Assembly: GCA_035574275.1 (NCBI GenBank)
Contig: DATLYY010000060.1
Location: 1-57,230, forward strand
From: Verrucomicrobiia bacterium
GTDB lineage: Bacteria > Zixibacteria > MSB-5A5 > DSPP01
Direction of reading: 5' to 3'
DNA: 57,230 nucleotides
The notes beneath the pieces were generated by a model, which had not been told where the DNA came from, searched no databases, and saw only the letters and a list, made by a program, of their open reading frames with translations. How positions within the stretch are numbered: the first letter of the stretch is position 1; each line of letters starts with the position of its first letter. The position numbers were made by a program, and so were the translations under genes. Below are positions 26,166 to 34,907 of this stretch, piece after piece.

Positions 26166-26942
26166 ATGATAGAGAATAGAATGCCCGAACCGGCAAAAAT
26201 TTTGGTGGTGGATGACGACCGCCGCATCTGCGATCTGTTGGTGGAAACGCTCGAAGCAATCGGCTATCAGGCCTCCGGCGCCGGCTCCGCCCGGGCCGCG
26301 CTTTCAAAAATCGAGGCCGAGCGGTTCGATTTGGTCATTTCCGACATCGTGATGCCGGAGATGAGCGGCATCGAGCTTTTGACCGAACTGCAGAAGAAAA
26401 ATGCCGCCCTGCCGGTGGTGATGATCACCGGCAACGCCTACGAGGATGTTTTGAAAGGGGCCCGCTCGGCGGGGGCCAGCGCGCTTTTGACCAAGCCGTT
26501 CCGCATCTCCCAAATCGAACAGGCGATGGAAGAGGCGTTGGGGAAGAAGGCGAATGCCTTGGCCGTTTTGGTGGTGGAGGATGACCCGATTTTTCTGGAG
26601 TTTCTGGGGGACAGCCTGAAAACCAAGGGATACGCCCCGCTAAAGGCCGCCAACGCCGCCCAGGCAATGAAGCTGGCCAAGGAGTTTCCGGTCTGTTTTG
26701 CCATCGTGGATTTGAACCTGCCGGATATCCACGGGGTGGAGCTTTTGAACCGGTTGAAAAAAGACAACCCCTATTTGCCGATAGCCCTCATCACCGGGCA
26801 GAGTTTTTCGGAAGCGGAGACCGTTTCCGCCGGGGCGGAGTGGCTTTTGAGAAAGCCGTTCCAGCTGCAGGAGCTTTACCGGGCGATTGAGTCCGTTCAT
26901 CCGGCCAATTTTCAGCACGGCGAAGACGGCCCAGCCGCCTAA
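26166..26942 (+). CDS. Protein with two tandem response-regulator receiver domains
   Basis: 258 residues made only of two CheY-like receivers. The first spans about 10-130 (ILVVDDD, phospho-acceptor D60 in LVISDIVMPEMSG, Lys in LTKPF). The second spans about 135-255 (VLVVEDD, acceptor Asp in IVDLNLPDIHG, LRKPF). Both have the acidic pocket, the Thr switch (MITGN, LITGQ) and the conserved Lys, so both can be phosphorylated. There is no output domain, which suggests a phosphorelay shuttle or allosteric regulator. ATG 26181 is an alternative start 15 nt downstream. No kinase is adjacent; the closest kinases lie at 32842-36251. Confidence 0.88.
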   Translation: MIENRMPEPAKILVVDDDRRICDLLVETLEAIGYQASGAGSARAALSKIEAERFDLVISDIVMPEMSGIELLTELQKKNAALPVVMITGNAYEDVLKGARSAGASALLTKPFRISQIEQAMEEALGKKANALAVLVVEDDPIFLEFLGDSLKTKGYAPLKAANAAQAMKLAKEFPVCFAIVDLNLPDIHGVELLNRLKKDNPYLPIALITGQSFSEAETVSAGAEWLLRKPFQLQELYRAIESVHPANFQHGEDGPAA

Positions 26943-26972
26943 CTTTTTCCGTTCAAGTTTCGATTCTTTCTA

Positions 26973-27001
26973 TTGCCATCCAAAACCGCTTTTCTTATAT
27001 A
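26973..27001 (+). promoter_or_regulatory. Promoter of queF, leaderless type
   Basis: TTGCCA (26973-26978), a 17-nt spacer and TATATA (26996-27001). The GTG start of queF follows after 6 nt without a ribosome-binding site. Confidence 0.55.
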
Positions 27002-27007
27002 AATCCT

Positions 27008-27364
27008 GTGCCGATTAAGCCGGAAATTCTGGAGGCGTTTGAGAACCAATATCCCGGGCGGGACTACACGATTTCCATCTCCTGTCCGGAGTTCACCTGC
27101 GTCTGCCCCCGTTCCGGCCTGCCTGATTTTGCGGTCATCAAAATCGACTACGTGCCGGATAAAAAATGCATAGAACTGAAAACGCTCAAGTTTTACATCC
27201 AGAGCTACCGGGACGTGGGGATTTTTCACGAAAACGCCGTCAACAAGATTCTGGAGGATTTGATCAAGGTCTGTTCCCCGCGCAAAATGACTGTGGTGGG
27301 AGATTTCAACCCCCGCGGCAACATCCACACGGTGGTGACGGCCAGTTATCCGGATAAGGCGTAG
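27008..27364 (+). CDS. queF: NADPH-dependent 7-cyano-7-deazaguanine reductase (QueF)
   Basis: 118 residues, the short unimodular QueF. It reduces preQ0 to preQ1 for queuosine in tRNA. Motifs: ISCPEFTCVCPRSGLPDFA with the catalytic Cys that forms the thioimide, YVPDKKCIELKTLKFYIQSY, and FHENAVNKILEDL with the Glu that binds the base. GTG start after a TATATA box, no ribosome-binding site. Its TAG stop (27362-27364) is part of a REP palindrome, so the end of the gene has probably been set or moved by REP insertion. No other queuosine genes are in the window. Confidence 0.95.
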   Translation: MPIKPEILEAFENQYPGRDYTISISCPEFTCVCPRSGLPDFAVIKIDYVPDKKCIELKTLKFYIQSYRDVGIFHENAVNKILEDLIKVCSPRKMTVVGDFNPRGNIHTVVTASYPDKA

Positions 27365-27384
27365 GGGCGGTTTACAAACCGCCC
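27361..27384. repeat. REP palindrome, family 1, containing the queF stop codon
   Basis: GTAGGGGCGGTTTACAAACC followed by GCCC: arms GGGCGGTTT/AAACCGCCC. The TAG at the left foot is the stop codon of queF. Sits 12 bp before the transposase gene. Confidence 0.8.
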
Positions 27385-27396
27385 TGTGTCTGGAAA

Positions 27397-28002
27397 ATGA
27401 AATTCAACCCCGGATTACACTATAGGCGTTCGATTCGCCTACCTGAATATGATTATACGAGAAGCGGCGCCTATTTCGTCACAATTTGCACCGCCAACCG
27501 TGAGTGTCTTTTTGGCCAAGTATTGGGGGACGAGATGCACGTCAATGAATTGGGGGCCGCTGTTTTGGAGTGCTGGGAATGGCTTTCAAAGCAGTATACC
27601 TATGTGACATTGGATGTGAAGATCCTGATGCCCAATCATCTCCACGGAATTATCATCATTGACGATGATTTGGGAAAGGGCGGTTCACGAACCGCCCCTA
27701 CAATGGTTTCCAAGAGAAAACCGCTGGGCCGTTTAATTGGTGCTTTCAAAACCGTGTCAACAAAACGGATTAATGAAATGTGCCAAACGCCCGGAGCGAT
27801 ACTTTGGCAGCGCAATTATTGCGAACATATTATTCGCAACGAGGATTCGTTAAACAAGATACGGGATTATATCTTGGGCAACCCAACCGGATGGATTCTT
27901 GACCAGGAAAATCCAGATATAACCGCAAATCGAGCAAACCGCGACAAGGCGGCGTGTTACGAGAAAACCTTTTTTGAAGAATTAAAAAAATTGGAATTGT
28001 AG
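27397..28002 (+). CDS. REP-associated tyrosine transposase (RAYT, Y1/IS200-like)
   Basis: 201 residues. Y1-type HUH transposase: RRSIRLPEYDYTRSGAYFVT opens the domain, MPNHLHGIIII holds the HUH metal ligands, and IRDYILGNPTGW carries the catalytic Tyr in the Y..NP context of RAYTs. Such proteins nick and mobilise REP hairpins but are usually single-copy and domesticated. The gene is flanked by REP palindromes on both sides and contains a third one in frame (27678-27702, coding GGSRTAPT). Its TAG stop is the left foot of the 3' palindrome. Ribosome-binding site weak (TGGAAA). The reading frame is intact. Confidence 0.9.
   Translation: MKFNPGLHYRRSIRLPEYDYTRSGAYFVTICTANRECLFGQVLGDEMHVNELGAAVLECWEWLSKQYTYVTLDVKILMPNHLHGIIIIDDDLGKGGSRTAPTMVSKRKPLGRLIGAFKTVSTKRINEMCQTPGAILWQRNYCEHIIRNEDSLNKIRDYILGNPTGWILDQENPDITANRANRDKAACYEKTFFEELKKLEL
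27678..27702. repeat. REP palindrome, family 1, in frame inside the transposase gene
   Basis: GGGCGGTTCACGAACCGCCC followed by CTACA. It is the reverse orientation of the copy at 27998 and is translated as KGGSRTAPT between the HUH motif and the catalytic Tyr helix. Confidence 0.8.
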
Positions 28003-28022
28003 GGGCGGTTCGTGAACCGCCC
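27998..28022. repeat. REP palindrome, family 1, containing the transposase stop codon
   Basis: TGTAGGGGCGGTTCGTGAAC followed by CGCCC. The TAG at 28000-28002 ends the transposase gene. Confidence 0.8.
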
Positions 28023-28046
28023 TTTTTGCGGGGAACCCGCAAAATT

Positions 28047-28080
28047 AAAAGCCCCTCGGCATTTGCCGAGGGGCTTTTTT
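28047..28080. terminator. Bidirectional intrinsic terminator of groESL
   Basis: AAAAGCCCCTCGGCA pairs perfectly with TGCCGAGGGGCTTTT over 15 bp with a two-base loop, between the convergent transposase and groL genes; T-runs on both strands. Confidence 0.92.
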
Positions 28081-28097
28081 GTTTCGGTGTATTCGGT

Positions 28098-29753
<1,656 letters not shown>

Positions 29754-29778
29754 TCAATCAGAACGGGATAATCCCGTC

Positions 29779-30069
29779 TTACTTTTCCACTACCGCCAGA
29801 ATGTCCGCTTCGCGCAGAATCAGATAGTCGTTGTCCCCGACGGAGATCTCCGTCCCGGAATACTTTCCATACAGCACCTTGTCCCCCTTTTTCACTTCGA
29901 GGGAGATTTTCTTGCCGTCGTCGGTAATCCGGCCGGGGCCGACTTCCACAATTTCCCCTTCCTGCGGTTTTTCCTTGGCGGTGTCGGGGATGATAATCCC
30001 GCCCTTTTTGACCTCGGTCTCGTCAATCGGCTTGATTACGACCCGGTCAGCTAAAGGTCTTATCTGCAT
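29779..30069 (-). CDS. groES: Co-chaperonin GroES
   Basis: 96 residues, the 10-kDa lid of GroEL. Begins [20 protein letters not shown], mobile loop [16 protein letters not shown], then [18 protein letters not shown] and [31 protein letters not shown] directly before the ATG is the strongest in the window. Transcribed from a promoter next to a CIRCE element; groL follows in the same operon. Confidence 0.98.
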   Translation of the reverse strand: MQIRPLADRVVIKPIDETEVKKGGIIIPDTAKEKPQEGEIVEVGPGRITDDGKKISLEVKKGDKVLYGKYSGTEISVGDNDYLILREADILAVVEK

Positions 30070-30124
30070 ATACCTCCTCCTTTTTAGTTTATCTTGTTGT
30101 TGTTCAACAACTTAGTTTTTCTTG

Positions 30125-30151
30125 TTAGCACTGCCTTTTACCGAGTGCTAA
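30125..30151. promoter_or_regulatory. CIRCE operator (HrcA-binding site)
   Basis: TTAGCACTG, 9-nt spacer, GAGTGCTAA. It matches the CIRCE consensus at 17 of 18 arm positions (one C to G in the arm nearest groES). It lies just downstream of the -10 box, so HrcA would block the start region and repress groESL outside heat stress. hrcA itself is not in the window. Confidence 0.93.
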
Positions 30152-30154
30152 CAT

Positions 30155-30183
30155 TATATACAACCAAACGGCCAAAAAATCAA
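30155..30183 (-). promoter_or_regulatory. groES promoter
   Basis: Minus-strand TTGATT (30183-30178), 17-nt spacer, TATATA(AT) (30160-30155), placing the transcription start inside the CIRCE element. Confidence 0.7.
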
Positions 30184-30205
30184 GGGAATTTTTTTAACAA
30201 TTACC

Positions 30206-30255
30206 TGTAGGGGCGGGGTTTCCTCGCCCACGGGCAGGGGGACCCCGCCTCTACA
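30206..30255. repeat. Long REP/BIME-like palindrome, family 1
   Basis: Outer arms TGTAGGGGCGGGGT (30206-30219) and ACCCCGCCTCTACA (30242-30255) pair with one mismatch; inside lies a second small hairpin GCCCACGGGC. Located between the divergent groES and asparaginase promoters. Confidence 0.7.
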
Positions 30256-30270
30256 AATGGTTTCTAATTC

Positions 30271-30299
30271 TTGCAAATGAAGCAGAAATCCTCTAATTT
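30271..30299 (+). promoter_or_regulatory. Promoter of the isoaspartyl peptidase gene, leaderless type
   Basis: TTGCAA (30271-30276), 17-nt spacer, TAATTT (30294-30299). The ATG is 9 nt downstream and has no ribosome-binding site. Confidence 0.4.
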
Positions 30300-30308
30300 C
30301 TTCGCCCA

Positions 30309-31229
30309 ATGCCAAAGAAAAAAATTCAGCCGATGATTGTCGTCCACGGCGGGGCGTGGGATATTCCCAAATCGACTTGGCCGGAGCATATCGAGGGTTG
30401 CCGGAAAGGGTGCCTTGCCGGGCTGGAGGTTTTGAACTCGGGTGGCACGGCTTTGGACGCTGTGGAAGCGGCCGTCCGTCAATTGGAATCCGACCCCACC
30501 TTTGACGCCGGATGCGGGTCATTTTTGAACGAAGACGGGGAAGTGGAACTGGATGCCTCCATTATGGACGGCAAAACGCTAAAAGCCGGGGCGGTGGCCG
30601 CCGTGCGGCGGCTGCTCCATCCGGTCAGTTTGGCGCGAAAGATAATGGAGGAAACCGACCATCTTTTGCTGGTTGGAACCGGGGCGGAGAAATTCGCCAA
30701 GAAGATGGGGATGAAATTTTCCCCAACCACGACACTCTTGACCGGGCGGGAGCTGGAGCTATGGAAAAAGCTAAAAGGAAAAAAATCGTTTCACGCCAAA
30801 ACGGTTTTTTCCGGCCATCCAAAGGGTACCGTCGGGGCGGTAGCCCTCGATTCCAAAGGCAGTCTGGCGGCCGCCACCTCCACGGGAGGGACTCCCCGCA
30901 AAATGGCCGGCCGTGTCGGTGACACGCCGGTCATCGGGGCCGGAACCTACGCGGATAATTTGCTCGGCGCGGTAAGTTGCACCGGTTGGGGAGAGGGGAT
31001 TATACGTATCGGACTGGCCAAGCGGGTTCTGAATTATCTCGAAAATGGAGTTTCGGTTTCGAATGCCGTCCAAAACGCCGTTGAAGAAATGCGCCGCCGG
31101 GTGGATGGCTACGGCGGAGCGATTTTGGTCACCCCCAAAGGCCAAATCGGCCTTTACCACAACACGCCGAGGATGGCGTTTGCCTATTCGGATAAAACCG
31201 GCGACATAAAAGCTGGAATCAAAGTTTAA
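30309..31229 (+). CDS. Isoaspartyl peptidase / plant-type L-asparaginase
   Basis: 306 residues, Ntn-hydrolase of the plant-type asparaginase family that cleaves isoaspartyl dipeptides and asparagine. N-terminal VVHGGAWDIP, ALDAVEAAVRQLE, DAGCGSFLNEDGEVELDASI are family blocks. The nucleophile Thr follows the self-cleavage site in HPKGTVGAVALDSKG (about residue 175), with the TSTGGTPRKMAGRVGDTPVI substrate loop after it. It should mature into alpha and beta subunits. No signal peptide, so probably cytoplasmic. Transcribed divergently from groES with a REP palindrome between them. Confidence 0.94.
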   Translation: MPKKKIQPMIVVHGGAWDIPKSTWPEHIEGCRKGCLAGLEVLNSGGTALDAVEAAVRQLESDPTFDAGCGSFLNEDGEVELDASIMDGKTLKAGAVAAVRRLLHPVSLARKIMEETDHLLLVGTGAEKFAKKMGMKFSPTTTLLTGRELELWKKLKGKKSFHAKTVFSGHPKGTVGAVALDSKGSLAAATSTGGTPRKMAGRVGDTPVIGAGTYADNLLGAVSCTGWGEGIIRIGLAKRVLNYLENGVSVSNAVQNAVEEMRRRVDGYGGAILVTPKGQIGLYHNTPRMAFAYSDKTGDIKAGIKV

Positions 31230-31295
31230 ATTTTTTCTGCTTTTTTTTAGTTTCTATTCCACTATATTATTTACACCCAGCGGGAGAGACAGCCA

Positions 31296-32807
31296 ATGAC
31301 CCGCCTTTCAAAATTTCCGGCCAAAATCGCCCTCTCCTTTTGCACCCTGTTTTGCCTGTGGCCCTGCTTTGCATTTTCTGACGATGTCGATACCGCCTGG
31401 GTACGGCGCTACAACGGGCCGGGGAATGGGGATGACAAGGCCGTGGCAATTGCTGTTGACTCCAGCGGCAACGTGTATGTCACCGGCTCCAGCTTCGACA
31501 GCACCACCGGCTATGATTACTGCACCATTAAATATCTGCCGAACGGGGATACGGGGTGGGTGCGAAGATACGACGGGCCGGGGCGACCGGACGGCTTGGA
31601 AGGTCAAAATGATTTTGCCGTGGCTCTTGCTTCAGACAAGGAGGGGAATGTTTATGTAACCGGCACTGCTGCTACACCACTTTGCTTGGGGGGGTATGGA
31701 AGCTCGGATATTGTTACCATAAAATATTTACCAAATGGAGAGACTGGGTGGGTAAGAAGCACCTCTGCTCCTTTTTGTGATCGTGCCGATTTAAGTGCCT
31801 TGGGGCTTGCTATGGATTCTCGCAGTAATCTCTACATTGCCGGTCAGGGCTTTCACCCCTTGTATGGATGGTATGGCTTCGCACTTAAATATGATTCCGC
31901 GGGAAACGATATTTGGGGTGCTTCAAGATGGTTTTCAGAACCTTCCAATGTTTTATCACCAATTGCGGTGAATTCAACAGGAAGCAATGTTTGCATTATC
32001 GACTATGATGGGATCTTTAAATACGATTCGCTCGGCAACGAGGTTTGGGCGGAATCTTTCCCCGCTCGGTCACGCTCAGTAGCGGTGGACAATAATGGAA
32101 ACACTTTTGTGGTTGGTGCTGACGACAGTAATTTTGTCGTGATTAAGTATGACCCTTCCGGAGATTCGCTCTGGGTCAGGCGTTCCAACAGCAGGTCGGA
32201 AGAGTGGCAAGGTGCGTCGTTTGTTGCCGCCGACAAACAAAACAATATTTATGTAGTGGGTAATTACGCTTCAATTCCCGACGATGTAGCTTGGACGGCG
32301 ACAAAATACGATTCAATGGGAAACCAATTTTGGTATCGGGCGTATAGAGGAATCAATTTCGGGCAATTACGAGAACCAAGAGCTATGGTTTTGGACACCA
32401 CAGGGAATCTTTATGTTACTGGGTATGACGCTTGGTTTGCTGCCACCTTAAAGTATGACCCTCAAGGAAATTTGCGGTGGGAGAAAAAATTTGGCGACGC
32501 CAATCACCCGGCCGAAATGCGAGGCATTGGGATTGACCAAAAAGGAAATGTTTTCGTTGCCGGTTTCAGCCAGTCGGATTTCCTAACAATAAAATACTCT
32601 CCCCTCCCTCAATTAAAAGGGGATTTGAATTTGGACGGGGTTTTGGGGTTGCAGGACGTGATTTATGCGGTGAACTACACTTTTATGGGGGAGCTTCCAC
32701 CGGCGGCGCCTTCGGCCTGCGACATCAATTGCGATGTGAAGATTACACCGGCGGATGTGGTGGTTTTGCTGTTGATGGTTTTTGCGGAAATACCGGCCCC
32801 GTGTTAA
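31296..32807 (+). CDS. Secreted beta-propeller (SBBP-repeat) protein with dockerin
   Basis: 503 residues. Signal peptide to about residue 28 (LFCLWPCFAFS). Then about seven repeats of the SBBP type with the core VDSSGNVYVTGSS and TIKYLPNGDTGWVRRY, which build a beta-propeller. The C-terminal 63 residues form a dockerin: GDLNLDGVLGLQDVIYAV and CDINCDVKITPADVVVLLLM, two calcium-loop half-motifs. No T9SS sorting module follows, so it may be held at the surface through dockerin contacts. A TATATT box lies at 31263 and GGGAG precedes the ATG. The middle third uses more A/T-rich codons than its neighbours, a hint of different evolutionary history. Confidence 0.85.
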   Translation: MTRLSKFPAKIALSFCTLFCLWPCFAFSDDVDTAWVRRYNGPGNGDDKAVAIAVDSSGNVYVTGSSFDSTTGYDYCTIKYLPNGDTGWVRRYDGPGRPDGLEGQNDFAVALASDKEGNVYVTGTAATPLCLGGYGSSDIVTIKYLPNGETGWVRSTSAPFCDRADLSALGLAMDSRSNLYIAGQGFHPLYGWYGFALKYDSAGNDIWGASRWFSEPSNVLSPIAVNSTGSNVCIIDYDGIFKYDSLGNEVWAESFPARSRSVAVDNNGNTFVVGADDSNFVVIKYDPSGDSLWVRRSNSRSEEWQGASFVAADKQNNIYVVGNYASIPDDVAWTATKYDSMGNQFWYRAYRGINFGQLREPRAMVLDTTGNLYVTGYDAWFAATLKYDPQGNLRWEKKFGDANHPAEMRGIGIDQKGNVFVAGFSQSDFLTIKYSPLPQLKGDLNLDGVLGLQDVIYAVNYTFMGELPPAAPSACDINCDVKITPADVVVLLLMVFAEIPAPC

Positions 32808-32812
32808 TAACG

Positions 32813-32836
32813 CAGGGGCACAATAAATTGTGCCCG
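32813..32836. repeat. REP-like palindrome between convergent genes
   Basis: Core GGGCACAATAAATTGTGCCC (32816-32835), with a CAGGGG foot like the TAGGGG foot of family 1. No T-run follows, so it is not a typical terminator. Confidence 0.65.
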
Positions 32837-32841
32837 TTTAT

Positions 32842-34905
32842 CTAATACGGGAAATCTATTTTAAATGTAGTGCCAACGCCGGGGGTGGAGTCCACGTCAA
32901 TTCTTCCGCCGTGGGCTTTCACAATGCGGTCGACAATCGCCAAACCCAAACCGGTGCCGGAGTCCTTGGTGGTGAAATAGCGCTCGAAAATCCGGCTCAA
33001 ATTCTCCGGCGCAATGCCGGCCCCCTCGTCCGAAACGGTAAGCCGGACGCACTTTTCCGCCCCTTTTTCCACCGGGGAAAGCGCAATGGAAATCCGTTTG
33101 CCGTCCGGGATGCTTTCCAAAGCGTTCAAGACCATATTGAGAATTAACTCCACGATTTCGTTCTCGTTGACCAAAACCCGCGGCAGCTCCTCCGGCGCGG
33201 AAAACTCCAGGCGAATGTTTTTCTTGGCCAAATCCCCCTCGATTAACTTGAGCGCCCGCTTGACCAAATCGGCCAGGTTCTTGGGCTGGCGCTCGTACTT
33301 GCGGGGGTTGGAAAAGTCCAAAAGTTCCTTGACCATGTCGGAAAGCCGCATCGCCTCCTGCTCCAGCGAGGCCAGAATCTTGTCCTTTTCATCCAGCTCG
33401 TCCCATTTGTCCCGCAATATCTGCAGCCCCCCCCGCACGTTGGTCAAGGGCTTTTTCAAATCGTGCGTTATTTCGGTCATCATGTTCCCCATCGTCACCA
33501 AGCGGGCGGCGTTCAAAATGGAGCGCTGGCGCTCGAACACCGTGGCGGCCTGCGAGGTCACAATGGAGGCCAGCCGCTCCTCCTCCTCCGTATAGCGTTT
33601 CCGGTCGGAGCGCCCCAAAACCAAAACCCCGTCCAAAAGCTTCGGGCCGAACAGAGGGAGTAAAAGAAAATGCATCTCCGGCCCGTAGGCCTTCTCGATT
33701 TTTTGCGAAAGGGTGGCATGGGACAACGTCCGGTTTTCGGCCTCGGATCTGGAAAGGGAAAGTTCAAGGATGGCGCGTTTCGGCCGGTGGTTCTGCCCCA
33801 CTTCGGAGGCCAGAAAAAGCTTCTCCTTTTCCGGGTCGTAGGTTAACCACAAACCGGTCTGGATTTCCATCAGCTTCCCCAACGTCTCCACCACGATGCG
33901 GGTCATCTCCTCGTAGCGGTCGAGATTCGAAAGGCGGCTGGCAATCTGGTACAGGGCGGAAAGCTCGGCCACCTTGGCCTGGCTGGCCCGGTAGTTCTGG
34001 GCGTCGGACAAAGCCAGCGAAGCAAGCGAGGCAAAAGCGGAAAGAAGATTCAAGTCCTCTTCGGAAAAAGAACTCGCATCTTTTTTATCGGCGAGGTTCA
34101 AAACCCCCAACACTTTTTCCCCCAGCTTCAGCGGCACGCACAAAAGGGACTTGGTTTCGTACTTTTCGCGGCTGGCGCGGGCAAAACGGGGATCGGTTTC
34201 CAAATCCCGCACCAAAATCGGCTGGGCGGTCTGGGCCGCCTGCCCGGCGATGGAAACCCCCACCTCGAGGCGGGTGGATTCAATGACTTCCCGGGAAAGT
34301 CCCAAGGCGGCGCGAATGGTCAAATATTTCCCCTCCGGGTCCAAAAGCATGATCGAGCCGACCTTGGCCCCCAGAACGCCGGCCGCCAAGGTCACGATGC
34401 GCCCGAGCAAATCATCCAGCTTTTCGCTGGAGGAAAAGGAGAGGGCGGCCTGGTAGAGCGCCTCCTTTTGGGAAATCTCCCGCTTCAGGCGCTGGTTGGC
34501 CTCGGAGAGTTCGGCCATCAAGGTGCGCTTGGCCATATCCACTTCCCGCTTGTCGATCGCCCGCTTGACCAGCCGCTTCAAATCGTCGATATCCACCGGT
34601 TTTAAAATGTACTCGTACGCCCCGGCGGAAACGGCGGCCATGGCGGACTCCAGCGAGGCGTAGCCGGTCATCAAAACCACCAGCGCGTCGGCGTCCTTCG
34701 CGCGGGCTTTTTTCAAAACGCTCATCCCGTCGGCTTTGGGCATTTTGATGTCGGACAAAATCAGATCGTAGGGGGTGGTCTCGATTTTCGAGACGGCGGC
34801 CTCGCCATCGGTCGCCGTCTCGATGGTGTATCCCTCCCCGCCCAAAAGCGCGGTCAGGGATTGGCATATCCGCTCCTCGTCATCGACAATCAAGATCCGC
34901 TTCAT
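32842..34905 (-). CDS. Hybrid receiver-GAF-GAF-histidine kinase
   Basis: 687 residues. Receiver at 1-120 (ILIVDDEERI, phospho-acceptor Asp in LILSDIKMPKADG, Lys in ILKPVD), a coiled linker, GAF domains at about 150-300 and 315-460, a HisKA dimerisation helix with H481 in EITHDLKKPLTN and an HATPase (NMVLNALESIP, DEGAGIAPENL, GTGLGLAIVDRI). Having the receiver at the N-terminus suggests that it takes a phosphate from another kinase, probably the GAF kinase encoded 2 bp upstream. No membrane segment: a cytoplasmic sensor whose ligand would bind a GAF domain. H-box has Asp-Leu-Lys-Lys after His instead of Glu-Val/Ile-Asn. Confidence 0.92.
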   Translation of the reverse strand: MKRILIVDDEERICQSLTALLGGEGYTIETATDGEAAVSKIETTPYDLILSDIKMPKADGMSVLKKARAKDADALVVLMTGYASLESAMAAVSAGAYEYILKPVDIDDLKRLVKRAIDKREVDMAKRTLMAELSEANQRLKREISQKEALYQAALSFSSSEKLDDLLGRIVTLAAGVLGAKVGSIMLLDPEGKYLTIRAALGLSREVIESTRLEVGVSIAGQAAQTAQPILVRDLETDPRFARASREKYETKSLLCVPLKLGEKVLGVLNLADKKDASSFSEEDLNLLSAFASLASLALSDAQNYRASQAKVAELSALYQIASRLSNLDRYEEMTRIVVETLGKLMEIQTGLWLTYDPEKEKLFLASEVGQNHRPKRAILELSLSRSEAENRTLSHATLSQKIEKAYGPEMHFLLLPLFGPKLLDGVLVLGRSDRKRYTEEEERLASIVTSQAATVFERQRSILNAARLVTMGNMMTEITHDLKKPLTNVRGGLQILRDKWDELDEKDKILASLEQEAMRLSDMVKELLDFSNPRKYERQPKNLADLVKRALKLIEGDLAKKNIRLEFSAPEELPRVLVNENEIVELILNMVLNALESIPDGKRISIALSPVEKGAEKCVRLTVSDEGAGIAPENLSRIFERYFTTKDSGTGLGLAIVDRIVKAHGGRIDVDSTPGVGTTFKIDFPY

Positions 34906-34907
34906 AA

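Noticed and set aside
30785-30800. Second parS-like site (CGTTTCACGCC..) inside the asparaginase gene
   Set aside because: The right half does not match (CAAAACG rather than GAAACA), and the site is coding.
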